Of a stretch of 13,009 nt of DNA, positions 6,251 to 13,009 are shown one piece after another. Source of the stretch: Bacteroidales bacterium (GTDB lineage Bacteria; Bacteroidota; Bacteroidia; Bacteroidales; Muribaculaceae); contig SFLG01000073.1 in assembly GCA_004553485.1 (NCBI GenBank), positions 1 to 13,009 of the forward strand, written 5' to 3'. Numbering within the stretch: the first letter of the stretch is position 1; each line of letters begins with the position of its first letter. The notes beneath the pieces are model-generated. The model worked only from the letters and a program-made list of their open reading frames with translations. It made no database searches and was not told the DNA's origin. A program made the translations under genes and the position numbers.

Positions 6251-7285
6251 ATGAAGAAGGAAACGGCAAAAAAATATCTCGGATACCTGCTCAAGTTCGG
6301 CGTCCCACTGGCGATAACGGTGCTGCTGTGCAAGTCGCTGTTCACCGACGTCCGCCCCGCCGAGATGTGGCACATCATCGTCACCCAGTGCGACTTTTGG
6401 TGGATAGCCCTCGCCCTGGTGATTTCGATATTCTCGCACATCTTCCGCGCCATGCGCTGGCGTCTGCAGCTGCAGGCCCTCGGCGTCAACCCGCCGCTGT
6501 TCACCCTTGTGCTCAGCATCTTCGGCACCTACGCCATCAACCTGGTGCTCCCGCGCCTGGGCGAGCTGTGGCGGTCTGACTTTATCTCGAAACGCAGCAA
6601 GACGCCGTTCTCGACAATCTTCGGCTCGATGGTGGGCGACCGCCTGGCCGACACGGTGACGGTGTTTGTGATGACAGTCATCACCTTCTTCATCGCCACC
6701 ACGCAGATGTCGCGGTACCTCGACGACGTACAGCTTGTCGAGAGCATCACCGCCTTCCTGCGGTCGCCCTGGCTATGGATAGGCATTGTCGTCTTAATCG
6801 GCCTGTTCTGGTGGTTCATGGTCTGGAAGACCGAGATAGGCTTCGTCGTCAAGGTGCAGGGCTTTCTGCGCGGCATCTGGAAAGGCTTCGCCGCCATGGC
6901 CAAAGTTCGCCGCAAAGGGCTGTGGCTGCTGCTTACCCTGTGCATCTGGGGCTGCTACTTTACCCAGCTCTACGTGGCCTTCTTCGCCTTCCCCTTCACC
7001 ACGGACACCGTGGCCGAGTTCGGCATACTGGCCGTGCTGGTGACCTTCGTGCTGTCGTCGCTGTCGATGGGCGTACCCTCCAACGGCGGCCTAGGCCCCT
7101 GGCAGTGGTCCGTCGTGCTGGCGCTGTGCACCTTCTACCACGTGGGCAAAGCCGACGCCATCACCTTCGCCAACACCGTGATGGGCATGCAGACACTGCT
7201 GCTCATCGTCCTCGGTCTCTTCACCTTCGCCTGCATCTCCATCCAGACGCACCGCCAGTCCCTCACCACCAAAAAGAATTCCTAA
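6251..7285 (+). CDS. LPG-synthase transmembrane-domain / flippase-like membrane protein (UPF0104, YbhN-like)
   Basis: A 344-residue polytopic membrane protein. Likely spans are about 12-30, 48-66, 82-100, 132-150, 173-192, 222-247, 254-274 and 306-331. Signature elements are the PRLGELWR motif (101-108), GDRLAD (129-134) and the PSNGGLGPWQ loop (276-285), typical of the lysylphosphatidylglycerol synthetase transmembrane / flippase-like family. There is no soluble C-terminal aminoacyl-transferase domain, so it is not a complete MprF and may move lipids or lipid-linked molecules; the substrate is unknown. It lies 34 bases after the dipeptidase and is probably in the same transcript. Confidence 0.85.
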   Translation: MKKETAKKYLGYLLKFGVPLAITVLLCKSLFTDVRPAEMWHIIVTQCDFWWIALALVISIFSHIFRAMRWRLQLQALGVNPPLFTLVLSIFGTYAINLVLPRLGELWRSDFISKRSKTPFSTIFGSMVGDRLADTVTVFVMTVITFFIATTQMSRYLDDVQLVESITAFLRSPWLWIGIVVLIGLFWWFMVWKTEIGFVVKVQGFLRGIWKGFAAMAKVRRKGLWLLLTLCIWGCYFTQLYVAFFAFPFTTDTVAEFGILAVLVTFVLSSLSMGVPSNGGLGPWQWSVVLALCTFYHVGKADAITFANTVMGMQTLLLIVLGLFTFACISIQTHRQSLTTKKNS

Positions 7286-7288
7286 CCC

Positions 7289-7349
7289 TACTTAATACTG
7301 CGCCCACGGGCGCCAATACCGGAGCCCCGGGCTCCCAATACTTAATACT
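7289..7349. repeat. Twin hairpins bracketed by 11-bp direct repeats between two genes
   Basis: TACTTAATACT occurs at 7289-7299 and again at 7339-7349, exactly 50 bases apart. Between them lie two GC-rich inverted repeats: GCGCC...GGCGC (7300-7313, usable stem of 5 with a 4-base loop) and GGAGCC...GGCTCC (7321-7335, stem of 6 with a 3-base loop). Each is followed by CCAATAC. It could be an intergenic dispersed element, an attenuator or a processing site. There is no T tract typical of an intrinsic terminator. It fills nearly all of the 72-base gap. Confidence 0.5.
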
Positions 7350-7357
7350 TGATAAAG

Positions 7358-8509
7358 ATGGCAAAAGTTGTTATTATCGGCGCCGGAGGCGTGGGCACGG
7401 TAGTTGCCCTGAAGTGCGCCATGAATCACGATGTATTCAGCGAAATCGTTCTGGCCTCGCGCACTCGCAGCAAATGCGACGCCGTGGCCGCCAAAGTAGG
7501 CCAGCCCTGGTTCACCACCGACACCGTCGACGCCGACGACGTCGAGCAGGTTGTGGCACTCTTCGAGCGTCACAAACCCGACCTCGTCATCAACGTCGCC
7601 CTGCCCTATCAGGACCTCACCATTATGGACGCCTGCCTGCGCGCCGGTGTCAACTACCTCGACACCGCCAACTACGAGCCCAAGGACGAGGCACACTTCG
7701 AGTACTCGTGGCAGTGGGCCTACGGCTTCGACCCGGGCGTATCGGGCGTCTTCACCGCCTACGCCGCCAAGCACTGGTTCTCGGCAATGGAGACCCTCGA
7801 CATCGTCGACTGCAACGCCGGCAACCACGGCAAGGCCTTCGCCACCAACTTCAACCCCGAAATCAACATCCGCGAGATTACCCAGAACGGCCGCTACTAC
7901 CAGGACGGCAAATGGATTACCACCGGACCGCTCGAAATCCACAAAGACCTCACATACCCCAACATCGGCCCGCGCGACTCGTACCTGATGTACCACGAAG
8001 AGCTGGAGAGCCTGGTGCAGAACTTCCCCACCATCCGCCGCGCACGCTTCTGGATGACCTTCGGCCAGGAATACCTTACCCACCTGCGCGTCATCCAGGA
8101 CATAGGCATGGCACGCATCGACCCCATCGAGTACCAGGGCATGCAGATTGTCCCCCTCCAGTTCCTCAAAGCCGTCCTCCCCAACCCGCAGGAGCTCGGC
8201 GCCAACTACCACGGCGAGACATCGATAGGCTGCCGCATCGCCGGCAAGGGCAAGAACGGCGAGCAGCTCACATACTACATCTACAACAACTGCAGCCACG
8301 AGGAGGCATACAAAGAGACCGGCATGCAGGCCGTCAGCTACACCACCGGTGTGCCCGCTATGATAGGCGCGATGATGTTCCTCACCGGCAAGTGGAACAA
8401 GCCCGGCGTGCACAACGTCGAGGAGTTTGATCCCGACCCCTTCATGGCCCAGCTCCCCCTCCAGGGTCTGCCCTGGCACGAAGTCGTCAACGCCGACCTC
8501 GAACTGTAA
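7358..8509 (+). CDS. Saccharopine dehydrogenase-family protein, probable carboxynorspermidine dehydrogenase, with apparent internal deletion
   Basis: A 383-residue protein with an NAD(P)-binding GAGGVG (8-13) and the family runs LVINVALPYQDLTIMDACL (77-95), NYLDTANYEPKD, ATNFNPEINIREIT, LYHEELESLV-type and RFWMTFGQEYLTHL. Bacteroidales homologues make carboxynorspermidine or carboxyspermidine, an intermediate in polyamine synthesis, from aspartate semialdehyde and a diamine. The partner decarboxylase is not in the window. After YSWQWAY (116-122) the protein passes directly to GFDPGVSG, whereas in relatives as I remember them about 15 residues (ending in a LLG-type strand) lie between. The missing part forms core structure, so activity is doubtful. 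The frame starts at a TTG (7349), but ATG 7358 leads straight into the first strand and is chosen. Confidence 0.85.
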   Translation: MAKVVIIGAGGVGTVVALKCAMNHDVFSEIVLASRTRSKCDAVAAKVGQPWFTTDTVDADDVEQVVALFERHKPDLVINVALPYQDLTIMDACLRAGVNYLDTANYEPKDEAHFEYSWQWAYGFDPGVSGVFTAYAAKHWFSAMETLDIVDCNAGNHGKAFATNFNPEINIREITQNGRYYQDGKWITTGPLEIHKDLTYPNIGPRDSYLMYHEELESLVQNFPTIRRARFWMTFGQEYLTHLRVIQDIGMARIDPIEYQGMQIVPLQFLKAVLPNPQELGANYHGETSIGCRIAGKGKNGEQLTYYIYNNCSHEEAYKETGMQAVSYTTGVPAMIGAMMFLTGKWNKPGVHNVEEFDPDPFMAQLPLQGLPWHEVVNADLEL

Positions 8510-8530
8510 ACATCCTCCCCATACAGAAAT

Positions 8531-9658
8531 ATGTCTGAATACATCGTTTCGGCGCGCAAGTACCGTCCCTCCACCTTTGCCTCGGTGGTGGGACAGGCCG
8601 CGCTGACAAATACCCTGCGAAACGCCGTTGCTTCGGACCGCCTGGCCCACGCCTACCTGTTCTGCGGCTCGCGCGGCGTCGGCAAGACCTCGTGCGCGCG
8701 CATCTTTGCCAAAACCATCAACTGCGCCCATCGCACCGCCGAGGGCGAGGCCTGCAACGAGTGCGACTCGTGCCGCTCGTTCAACGAGGGCCGCTCGATG
8801 AACATCATCGAGCTTGACGCCGCCTCGCACAACGGCGTCGAGGACATCAAGAACCTGTGCGAGCAGGTGCAGGTGGCACCCACCGACGGCCGCTACCGCG
8901 TGTTCATCGTCGACGAGGTGCACATGCTGTCCGCGGCGGCCTTCAACGCCTTCCTCAAGACCCTTGAGGAGCCGCCCTCCCACGCCATCTTCGTCCTCGC
9001 CACCACCGAGAAGCACAAGATTATCCCCACCATCCTGTCGCGCTGCCAGATCTACGACTTCAACCGCATCACCATCTCCGATATGGTGAACCATCTGCAG
9101 TACGTGGCCCAAAACGAGGGTATCACCGCCGAGCCCCGCGCCCTGAGCGTGATAGCCCGCCATGCCGACGGCGCCATGCGCGACGCCCTCTCCATCTTCG
9201 ACCAGGTTGCGGCCTCGTCGCGCGGCAACATCACCTACGCCTCGGCCATCGCGAGCCTGAACGTGCTGGACAACAGCTACTTCGAGCGCCTGTGCGACTG
9301 CTTTGCCGCCTCCGACGTCCCCGGCGCCCTCAACATCTACGCCGAGGTGCGGCAGAAGGGCTTCGACTCGCTCTTCTTCATCAACGGCGTGGGCCAGTAT
9401 GTGCGAGACCTAATGGTGGCGCGCGACCCGTCGACGCTGAAGCTGCTCGAGGCCTCCGACGACGAACGCCAGGCCATGGCCGCACGCGCCGCAAAGCTGC
9501 CGCCCGAGTTCTTCTACCGCGCGATGGCCATCGTCAACTCCACCGACCTCAATTTCCGCACCGCCTCCAACAAGCAGTTCCTCGTTGAGCTCGCGCTCAT
9601 ACGACTATGCCAACTACTGAGCCCCTCGACGACGGCGATGACGTCGGGGGGCCGCTGA
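8531..9658 (+). CDS. dnaX: DNA polymerase III subunit gamma/tau, AAA+ part (gamma-like product)
   Basis: A 375-residue clamp-loader ATPase. Motifs: YRPSTFASVVGQ near the N-terminus, Walker A GSRGVGKT (46-53), four zinc cysteines (C65, C75, C78, C81), Walker B VFIVDEVH (124-131), sensor 1 LATTE (156-160), and the SRC arginine-finger motif (170-172). Conserved residues run to FLVELALIRLCQLLSPS (about 348-364), then the frame gives STTAMTSGG-like sequence and stops at 9656-9658. The rest of the usual Bacteroidetes protein, a proline-rich linker and tau-like C-terminus, is found in the -1 frame (9589-10299). Joined, the product would be about 589 residues, near the size expected. It starts 21 bases after the polyamine dehydrogenase, so it is probably in the same transcript. 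Confidence 0.93.
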   Translation: MSEYIVSARKYRPSTFASVVGQAALTNTLRNAVASDRLAHAYLFCGSRGVGKTSCARIFAKTINCAHRTAEGEACNECDSCRSFNEGRSMNIIELDAASHNGVEDIKNLCEQVQVAPTDGRYRVFIVDEVHMLSAAAFNAFLKTLEEPPSHAIFVLATTEKHKIIPTILSRCQIYDFNRITISDMVNHLQYVAQNEGITAEPRALSVIARHADGAMRDALSIFDQVAASSRGNITYASAIASLNVLDNSYFERLCDCFAASDVPGALNIYAEVRQKGFDSLFFINGVGQYVRDLMVARDPSTLKLLEASDDERQAMAARAAKLPPEFFYRAMAIVNSTDLNFRTASNKQFLVELALIRLCQLLSPSTTAMTSGGR

Positions 9659-10299
9659 ACTCAATCGCCGAGTTCCACCAGGCTGCTCCCGCCGCACAGG
9701 CTCCCCGTCCCGCCCGGGCTCCCGAGGTACGCTCTACCCCGACACCGACCCCCGTGCCCGCCGGAGGGCCGCGCCCCGTCGTATACAGCCCCGTGGTAGG
9801 ACGCCCGCAGGCGGCCGGCACACGCACCAGCCTCGACAAGAAGGTGCTGTCGATACACACCCCGAAATCCAGCAACACCGGCGCCGCACCTGCCGCCGCC
9901 AGGGCTGCCGAGCCCACTCCCGCCGACCGGCCCGCCGCCGAGTTCACCGACGAACAGCTTGCGCAGGCATGGACAGCCTACATCGACACGCACGGCCAGG
10001 AGCAGCTGCTGGTGCACACCATGCGCGCGCATCAGCCCACGCGGCGCCCCGGCTCCTTCGCCCTCGTCACCGAGGTCGACAGCGACATGCAGGCAAGCCA
10101 GATCAACGAGGCCATGCCGCGCCTGCTCGACCATCTGCACGGCACCCTCGGCAACTACGCGGTCACCCTCACCGTCCACGTCAAGGACGGCCCCGGCTCG
10201 CCCTCGACATGGAACGAGCGCGAGGTCCTCGCCGATATGCTCAAACGCCATCCCGACATGCGCCGCTACATCGACGAGCTGGGCCTGACGCTGTCCTGA
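9589..10299 (+). CDS. dnaX: dnaX C-terminal part (linker and tau-like domain) in the -1 frame
   Basis: The frame is open from just after a TGA at 9586-9588 and continues to the TGA at 10297-10299. Reading it upstream of the first-frame stop gives DDGDDVGGPLNSIAEF, which follows smoothly on SPS of the AAA+ part and looks like the usual acidic linker of Bacteroidetes DnaX. A Pro/Ala-rich stretch follows (to about 9940), then a folded-looking domain starting FTDEQLAQAWTAYI and ending RRYIDELGLTLS, similar to DnaX C-termini in the phylum. The in-frame ATG at 9607 overlaps conserved DnaX coding sequence and is unlikely to be a real start. I read this as the second half of one gene, made either by -1 frameshifting or separated by an indel. 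Confidence 0.75.
   Translation, partial: ARAHTTMPTTEPLDDGDDVGGPLNSIAEFHQAAPAAQAPRPARAPEVRSTPTPTPVPAGGPRPVVYSPVVGRPQAAGTRTSLDKKVLSIHTPKSSNTGAAPAAARAAEPTPADRPAAEFTDEQLAQAWTAYIDTHGQEQLLVHTMRAHQPTRRPGSFALVTEVDSDMQASQINEAMPRLLDHLHGTLGNYAVTLTVHVKDGPGSPSTWNEREVLADMLKRHPDMRRYIDELGLTLS
9646..9675 (+). promoter_or_regulatory. Possible -1 frameshift signal in dnaX: slippery G GGG GGC, stop codon, hairpin
   Basis: In the AAA+ frame the codons are TCG GGG GGC CGC TGA. GGGGGGC (9646-9652) has the X XXY YYZ form of a -1 slippery heptamer, one codon before the stop. GAACTC (9657-9662) and GAGTTC (9670-9675) form a perfect 6-bp stem with a 7-base loop, 4 bases after the heptamer. A -1 slip there leads exactly into the frame that encodes the tau-like part. 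E. coli dnaX uses programmed -1 frameshifting to make gamma and tau. Against it, the -1 frame already looks like coding sequence some 20 bases before the heptamer, which favours an indel near 9629. Confidence 0.4.
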
Positions 10300-10310
10300 C
10301 ACCGGCAACT

Positions 10311-10406
10311 CCCCCCCCCTCAAAAACTCGCATCAGCAAAACCTTAAAAATGGACCATCAAGGATGCGCGTCTGCGCCTCTGACAACACGGTGGGCTATT
10401 AAGCCC
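10311..10406 (+). other. Intergenic region with a C9 tract and a small leader hairpin
   Basis: Nine C residues (10311-10319) follow the dnaX stop by 11 bases. GGGCT (10393-10397) and AGCCC (10402-10406) form a 5-bp stem with an ATTA loop, ten bases ahead of the ATG at 10416. I find no TAnnTTTG promoter here. The in-frame ATG at 10350 would add 22 residues without signal-peptide character. The tract could vary in length; no function is shown. Confidence 0.35.
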
Positions 10407-10415
10407 CTGAAATCA

Positions 10416-13009
10416 ATGAAGTTATTGACGCTGGCGGCGCTTGCCGTTGCGGCCACCTCCTCCATGGCGGCCCGCACGGGGGCGCCCCACTCGCTTAAAG
10501 CCGACACCGACTTCGGCCGCGTAACCCTGTCATGGAAAAGTCCGGCCGCGCCGATGACGCTGCAGTGGCACGACGGCAAGGCACGCGGTGCCGACAACGG
10601 CGTCTGCAACGACAAGCGCCACACCGTCACCCTGTGGGCCTCGGCGCTGTGGGCGCCGACCGACCTACAGCCGTGGGCGGGACAGACCGTCACCGCCGTC
10701 AGCTACAGCCTTGCCGAGGACGTCGTCGAGGCCATGGTGGTTGTCTACGAAGGCAACACCGTCGTCGCCCAGCTGCCCGCGCCGACAACGGCGGGCGAGC
10801 ACACGGTGGAGCTGCCCGCGGCGCTCAGGATTGCCAAAGACACCGCCTACCGCTTTGCCCTGCGCCTCGAGACGGGCCACAACGCCACGGCGACGGCCGT
10901 CCACGACGGCACCGCCGACGCACGCGGCAAGGGCGACCTGCTCTCGCCCGACGGATGGACGTGGAGCGCTGCCGGCGGCGGCGACTTCCTCATCACCGCC
11001 CGCCTGCACAACCCCGTCAACGAAGACCCCGCATCGTACCGCATCCTGCGTGACGGCGAGCCCGTCGCCACCACCTCGCTGACATCCTATACCTTCGAAG
11101 GCGAAGTCACCGGCAGCCATACCTACACGGTCGAGGCGCTGTACGCCGGCGGATCCACCTCGGCATCGGTCAAGGCCGACATCACCGGCGACGCCGACGC
11201 CCTGCCTGACCCGTCACAGGCCTCGGCAGCGGTGGACGGCTTCGATGTCACCCTGACATGGACCGCCGACGCGCCCTGCGACATCGTCCGCGACGGCTCG
11301 GTGGTAGCCACGGCCGTCACCACCGGCCAATACGCCGACAAGGTCACCGGCCCCGGCCTTTACCGCTACGAGATTACCGCCGTACAGGGTGCCAAGCGCT
11401 CGCGCCCGGTGGAGGTGCCGGTGACGGTCGGGCTGCCCGCAATCTACTCGGCGCCCTTCATCACCGACGTCTACTATGACCCCGAATACCGCAACGTCAC
11501 CTTTATGTGGAGTGGCGACAAACCGCTGTCCACCGGCGGCGAGCCGGCGGGTACGGCCTCCTTCGACCGTCAGCTCGACATGATATGGGGTACCGAATAC
11601 AGCCGCGAGGCCCTGGCGCCGTTCAAGGGCAAGCAGATCAAGCTGCTGCGCTACATTGTCGGCGGCGTGGCCGTGGGACGCCTGAGCGTGGGCATCTTCC
11701 GCAAAAACGGCGAGTCGCTCTGGCAGATCGACATGCCATCGCACGAGGTGGAGCTGAACCAGTTCTACAGCATCGAGCTCAACAACCCCGTCACCATCAC
11801 CGGCGACGAGCCCCTGATAATCGGCTACAAAGCCACTGTCGCCGCCGGTGTCCCCGCCATCGTCACCGACGGCGGACCCTACCGCGAGGGCGGCGCCGCT
11901 GTCACCACCGACGGCGGAGCGACATGGGGTACCCTGGCCGACCTCGACCCCGCCTTTGCCGGACGCAACATCTGCATCGGCGCCTTTGTCGCCGATGATC
12001 CCGCTGCCCCCGCCGACGCAACATTCCCCGTTCCCACGGGCTACAACATCTACCGCAACGGCACACGCCTCTACTCGCTCAAGGCCACACACTACAACGA
12101 CATGCCCGACGGATACGGCGACTTTGCTTACACCGTCACTGCCGTTTACGACGGCGGCATAGAGTCGGCCCACAGCAACACCATCCTCATCAGCGCACCC
12201 GTGGCACAGAAGGCCGCGGCGCCCTACGGACTCGACGGCGTTTACGACGCCAACGGCACGCTCAACCTCACCTGGCAGTCGCCGGATGACGCCCTCACCC
12301 TGGGCACATCCCCCGACGGCGCTGCCATAACGGCCTACGGCGAGGCCGGCGGCGTGCTGTACGCCATCAACCGCTACCCGGCAGCCGCGATGGCACCGCT
12401 CGAAGGATACAAAATCGACCACATCCGCTTTGCCCTCGCAGACCGTGTCGACCGCTGCGCAGTGATAGTCACCGCCGGCGACAACATCATCTACCGCCAG
12501 GACGTGCCGCAGCCCCTCGTCAGCGACGGCGCCACCGCCACGTACAACGACGTCCGCCTCAACCTCCCCGTCGCCATCCCCGCCGGAAAGGCCATCGGCA
12601 TAGGCTATGTCGTCAGCTACACCGCCGGGGCCAAACCCCTTGCCCTCGACAACGGCGGCGAGGATGTCCTCCTCTCGTCGACGGCACGACCCGGCTCCTT
12701 CGCCTCACCCGTCTCGGGCCGGCTCTGCGCCGACGCCATCCTTGCCGCCCCGGACGTCCACAAACAGGCCAAGACCGCCCCTCGCGACGCCGCCAACACC
12801 ACCTACACCGTCTACTTTGAGGGCGAACCCATCGCCGGCGACATCACCACGCCGTCCTTCGCCGTCAGCAACGCCTGGAACGGCATCTACTGCGTAACCG
12901 CCGTGCGCGACGGCGCGGAGTCGGGCTACTCCAACACCTTCCGCCTGTGGGACCCCAATGACCCGGAATTCCCCGGCCAGTCCGCCGTCACCGACATCAC
13001 CGCCGACGG
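10416..13009 (+). CDS. Large secreted modular surface protein (fibronectin-III-like / adhesin-like modules), 3' end outside the window
   Basis: The frame is open from ATG 10416 to the window edge, 864 codons without a stop. Residues 1-19 are a signal peptide (hydrophobic 3-15, site near SMA|A). The rest is repeated: a beta-rich, lectin- or jelly-roll-like module followed by a short fibronectin-III-like tail with the pattern Y-x-[IV]-x-R-[DN]-G, then Y-x-[YV]-x-V-T-A-V and SNT. Strand starts VTLSW, VTLTW, VTFMW and LNLTW lie near residues 37, 279, 360 and 617; the tails with ILRDGE, IVRDGS, IYRNGT and VYFEGE lie near 208, 290, 545 and 799. This resembles the cleaved-adhesin style of Bacteroidetes extracellular proteins. 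The last residues (SAVTDITADG) look like the lead-in to a C-terminal sorting domain (type IX secretion style), so the end is probably less than 100 residues away; that is inference. No catalytic motif was seen. Confidence 0.8.
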   Translation, partial: MKLLTLAALAVAATSSMAARTGAPHSLKADTDFGRVTLSWKSPAAPMTLQWHDGKARGADNGVCNDKRHTVTLWASALWAPTDLQPWAGQTVTAVSYSLAEDVVEAMVVVYEGNTVVAQLPAPTTAGEHTVELPAALRIAKDTAYRFALRLETGHNATATAVHDGTADARGKGDLLSPDGWTWSAAGGGDFLITARLHNPVNEDPASYRILRDGEPVATTSLTSYTFEGEVTGSHTYTVEALYAGGSTSASVKADITGDADALPDPSQASAAVDGFDVTLTWTADAPCDIVRDGSVVATAVTTGQYADKVTGPGLYRYEITAVQGAKRSRPVEVPVTVGLPAIYSAPFITDVYYDPEYRNVTFMWSGDKPLSTGGEPAGTASFDRQLDMIWGTEYSREALAPFKGKQIKLLRYIVGGVAVGRLSVGIFRKNGESLWQIDMPSHEVELNQFYSIELNNPVTITGDEPLIIGYKATVAAGVPAIVTDGGPYREGGAAVTTDGGATWGTLADLDPAFAGRNICIGAFVADDPAAPADATFPVPTGYNIYRNGTRLYSLKATHYNDMPDGYGDFAYTVTAVYDGGIESAHSNTILISAPVAQKAAAPYGLDGVYDANGTLNLTWQSPDDALTLGTSPDGAAITAYGEAGGVLYAINRYPAAAMAPLEGYKIDHIRFALADRVDRCAVIVTAGDNIIYRQDVPQPLVSDGATATYNDVRLNLPVAIPAGKAIGIGYVVSYTAGAKPLALDNGGEDVLLSSTARPGSFASPVSGRLCADAILAAPDVHKQAKTAPRDAANTTYTVYFEGEPIAGDITTPSFAVSNAWNGIYCVTAVRDGAESGYSNTFRLWDPNDPEFPGQSAVTDITAD

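Noticed and set aside
6775..8430. A 551-codon plus-strand open frame
   Set aside because: It runs through two well-supported genes in another frame, and its product is Arg/His/Pro-rich without any domain.
7292..9163. A 623-codon open frame on the minus strand
   Set aside because: It is antisense to the polyamine dehydrogenase and dnaX genes, which have clear conserved motifs. Its protein is Val/Gly/His/Asp-rich, as expected from the antisense of GC-rich genes.
11214..12422. A 402-codon minus-strand open frame
   Set aside because: It is antisense to the surface protein, whose forward frame has repeated recognisable modules; composition is typical of a shadow frame.
1..13009. tRNA, rRNA, CRISPR arrays, transposases or integrases
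   Set aside because: None was recognised on either strand: no regular spacer-repeat array, no rRNA core sequence and no transposase motif.

Overview
The window is GC-rich bacterial DNA whose genes and promoters look like the order Bacteroidales (phylum Bacteroidota). The evidence is a DUF4919-type lipidless secreted protein, a Bacteroidales-type carboxynorspermidine dehydrogenase, a C69 dipeptidase with a signal peptide, a modular surface protein with fibronectin-III-like tails, and promoter elements of the TTTG / TAnnTTTG kind used by the Bacteroidetes primary sigma factor. The high GC content would fit a gut lineage such as Muribaculaceae, but that is an inference.

Layout. Left end (1-1443, minus strand): a two-gene unit made of a small unknown membrane protein (949-1443) and a secreted DUF4919-like protein (133-924). 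It is followed by a short, frame-broken stretch that resembles the C-terminal iron-sulfur segment of fumarate reductase/succinate dehydrogenase subunit B (1-123). A divergent promoter region (about 1444-1655) separates this unit from a plus-strand NAD-dependent epimerase/dehydratase-family gene (1656-2732). Next comes a visibly AT-richer cassette (about 2800-4355) holding an AbiEi/AbiEii type IV toxin-antitoxin (phage abortive infection) pair, with a 41-bp imperfect palindrome and a -7 element just ahead of it.

From 4439 the GC-rich backbone resumes. It carries a well-formed promoter, a palindrome over the predicted transcription start, a leader with regular CATAC repeats, a secreted C69 cysteine dipeptidase (4576-6216), a LPG-synthase-TM/flippase-like membrane protein (6251-7285), a double-hairpin spacer bracketed by 11-bp direct repeats (7289-7349), and a carboxynorspermidine/saccharopine dehydrogenase-family gene (7358-8509) that seems to lack about 15 conserved residues. 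After that comes dnaX (8531-10299), the clamp-loader gamma/tau subunit. Its AAA+ part and its C-terminal tau-like part lie in different frames, offset by -1. A slippery heptamer G GGG GGC sits one codon before the first stop, with a 6-bp hairpin just after it, so programmed frameshifting and a plain indel are both possible. The window ends inside a long secreted modular protein (10416 to beyond 13009).

The strongest leads for a second look are the dnaX frame break, the in-frame gap in the polyamine dehydrogenase, the fumarate reductase remnant at the left edge, and the AbiE operator palindrome. No tRNA, rRNA, CRISPR array or transposase gene was seen.
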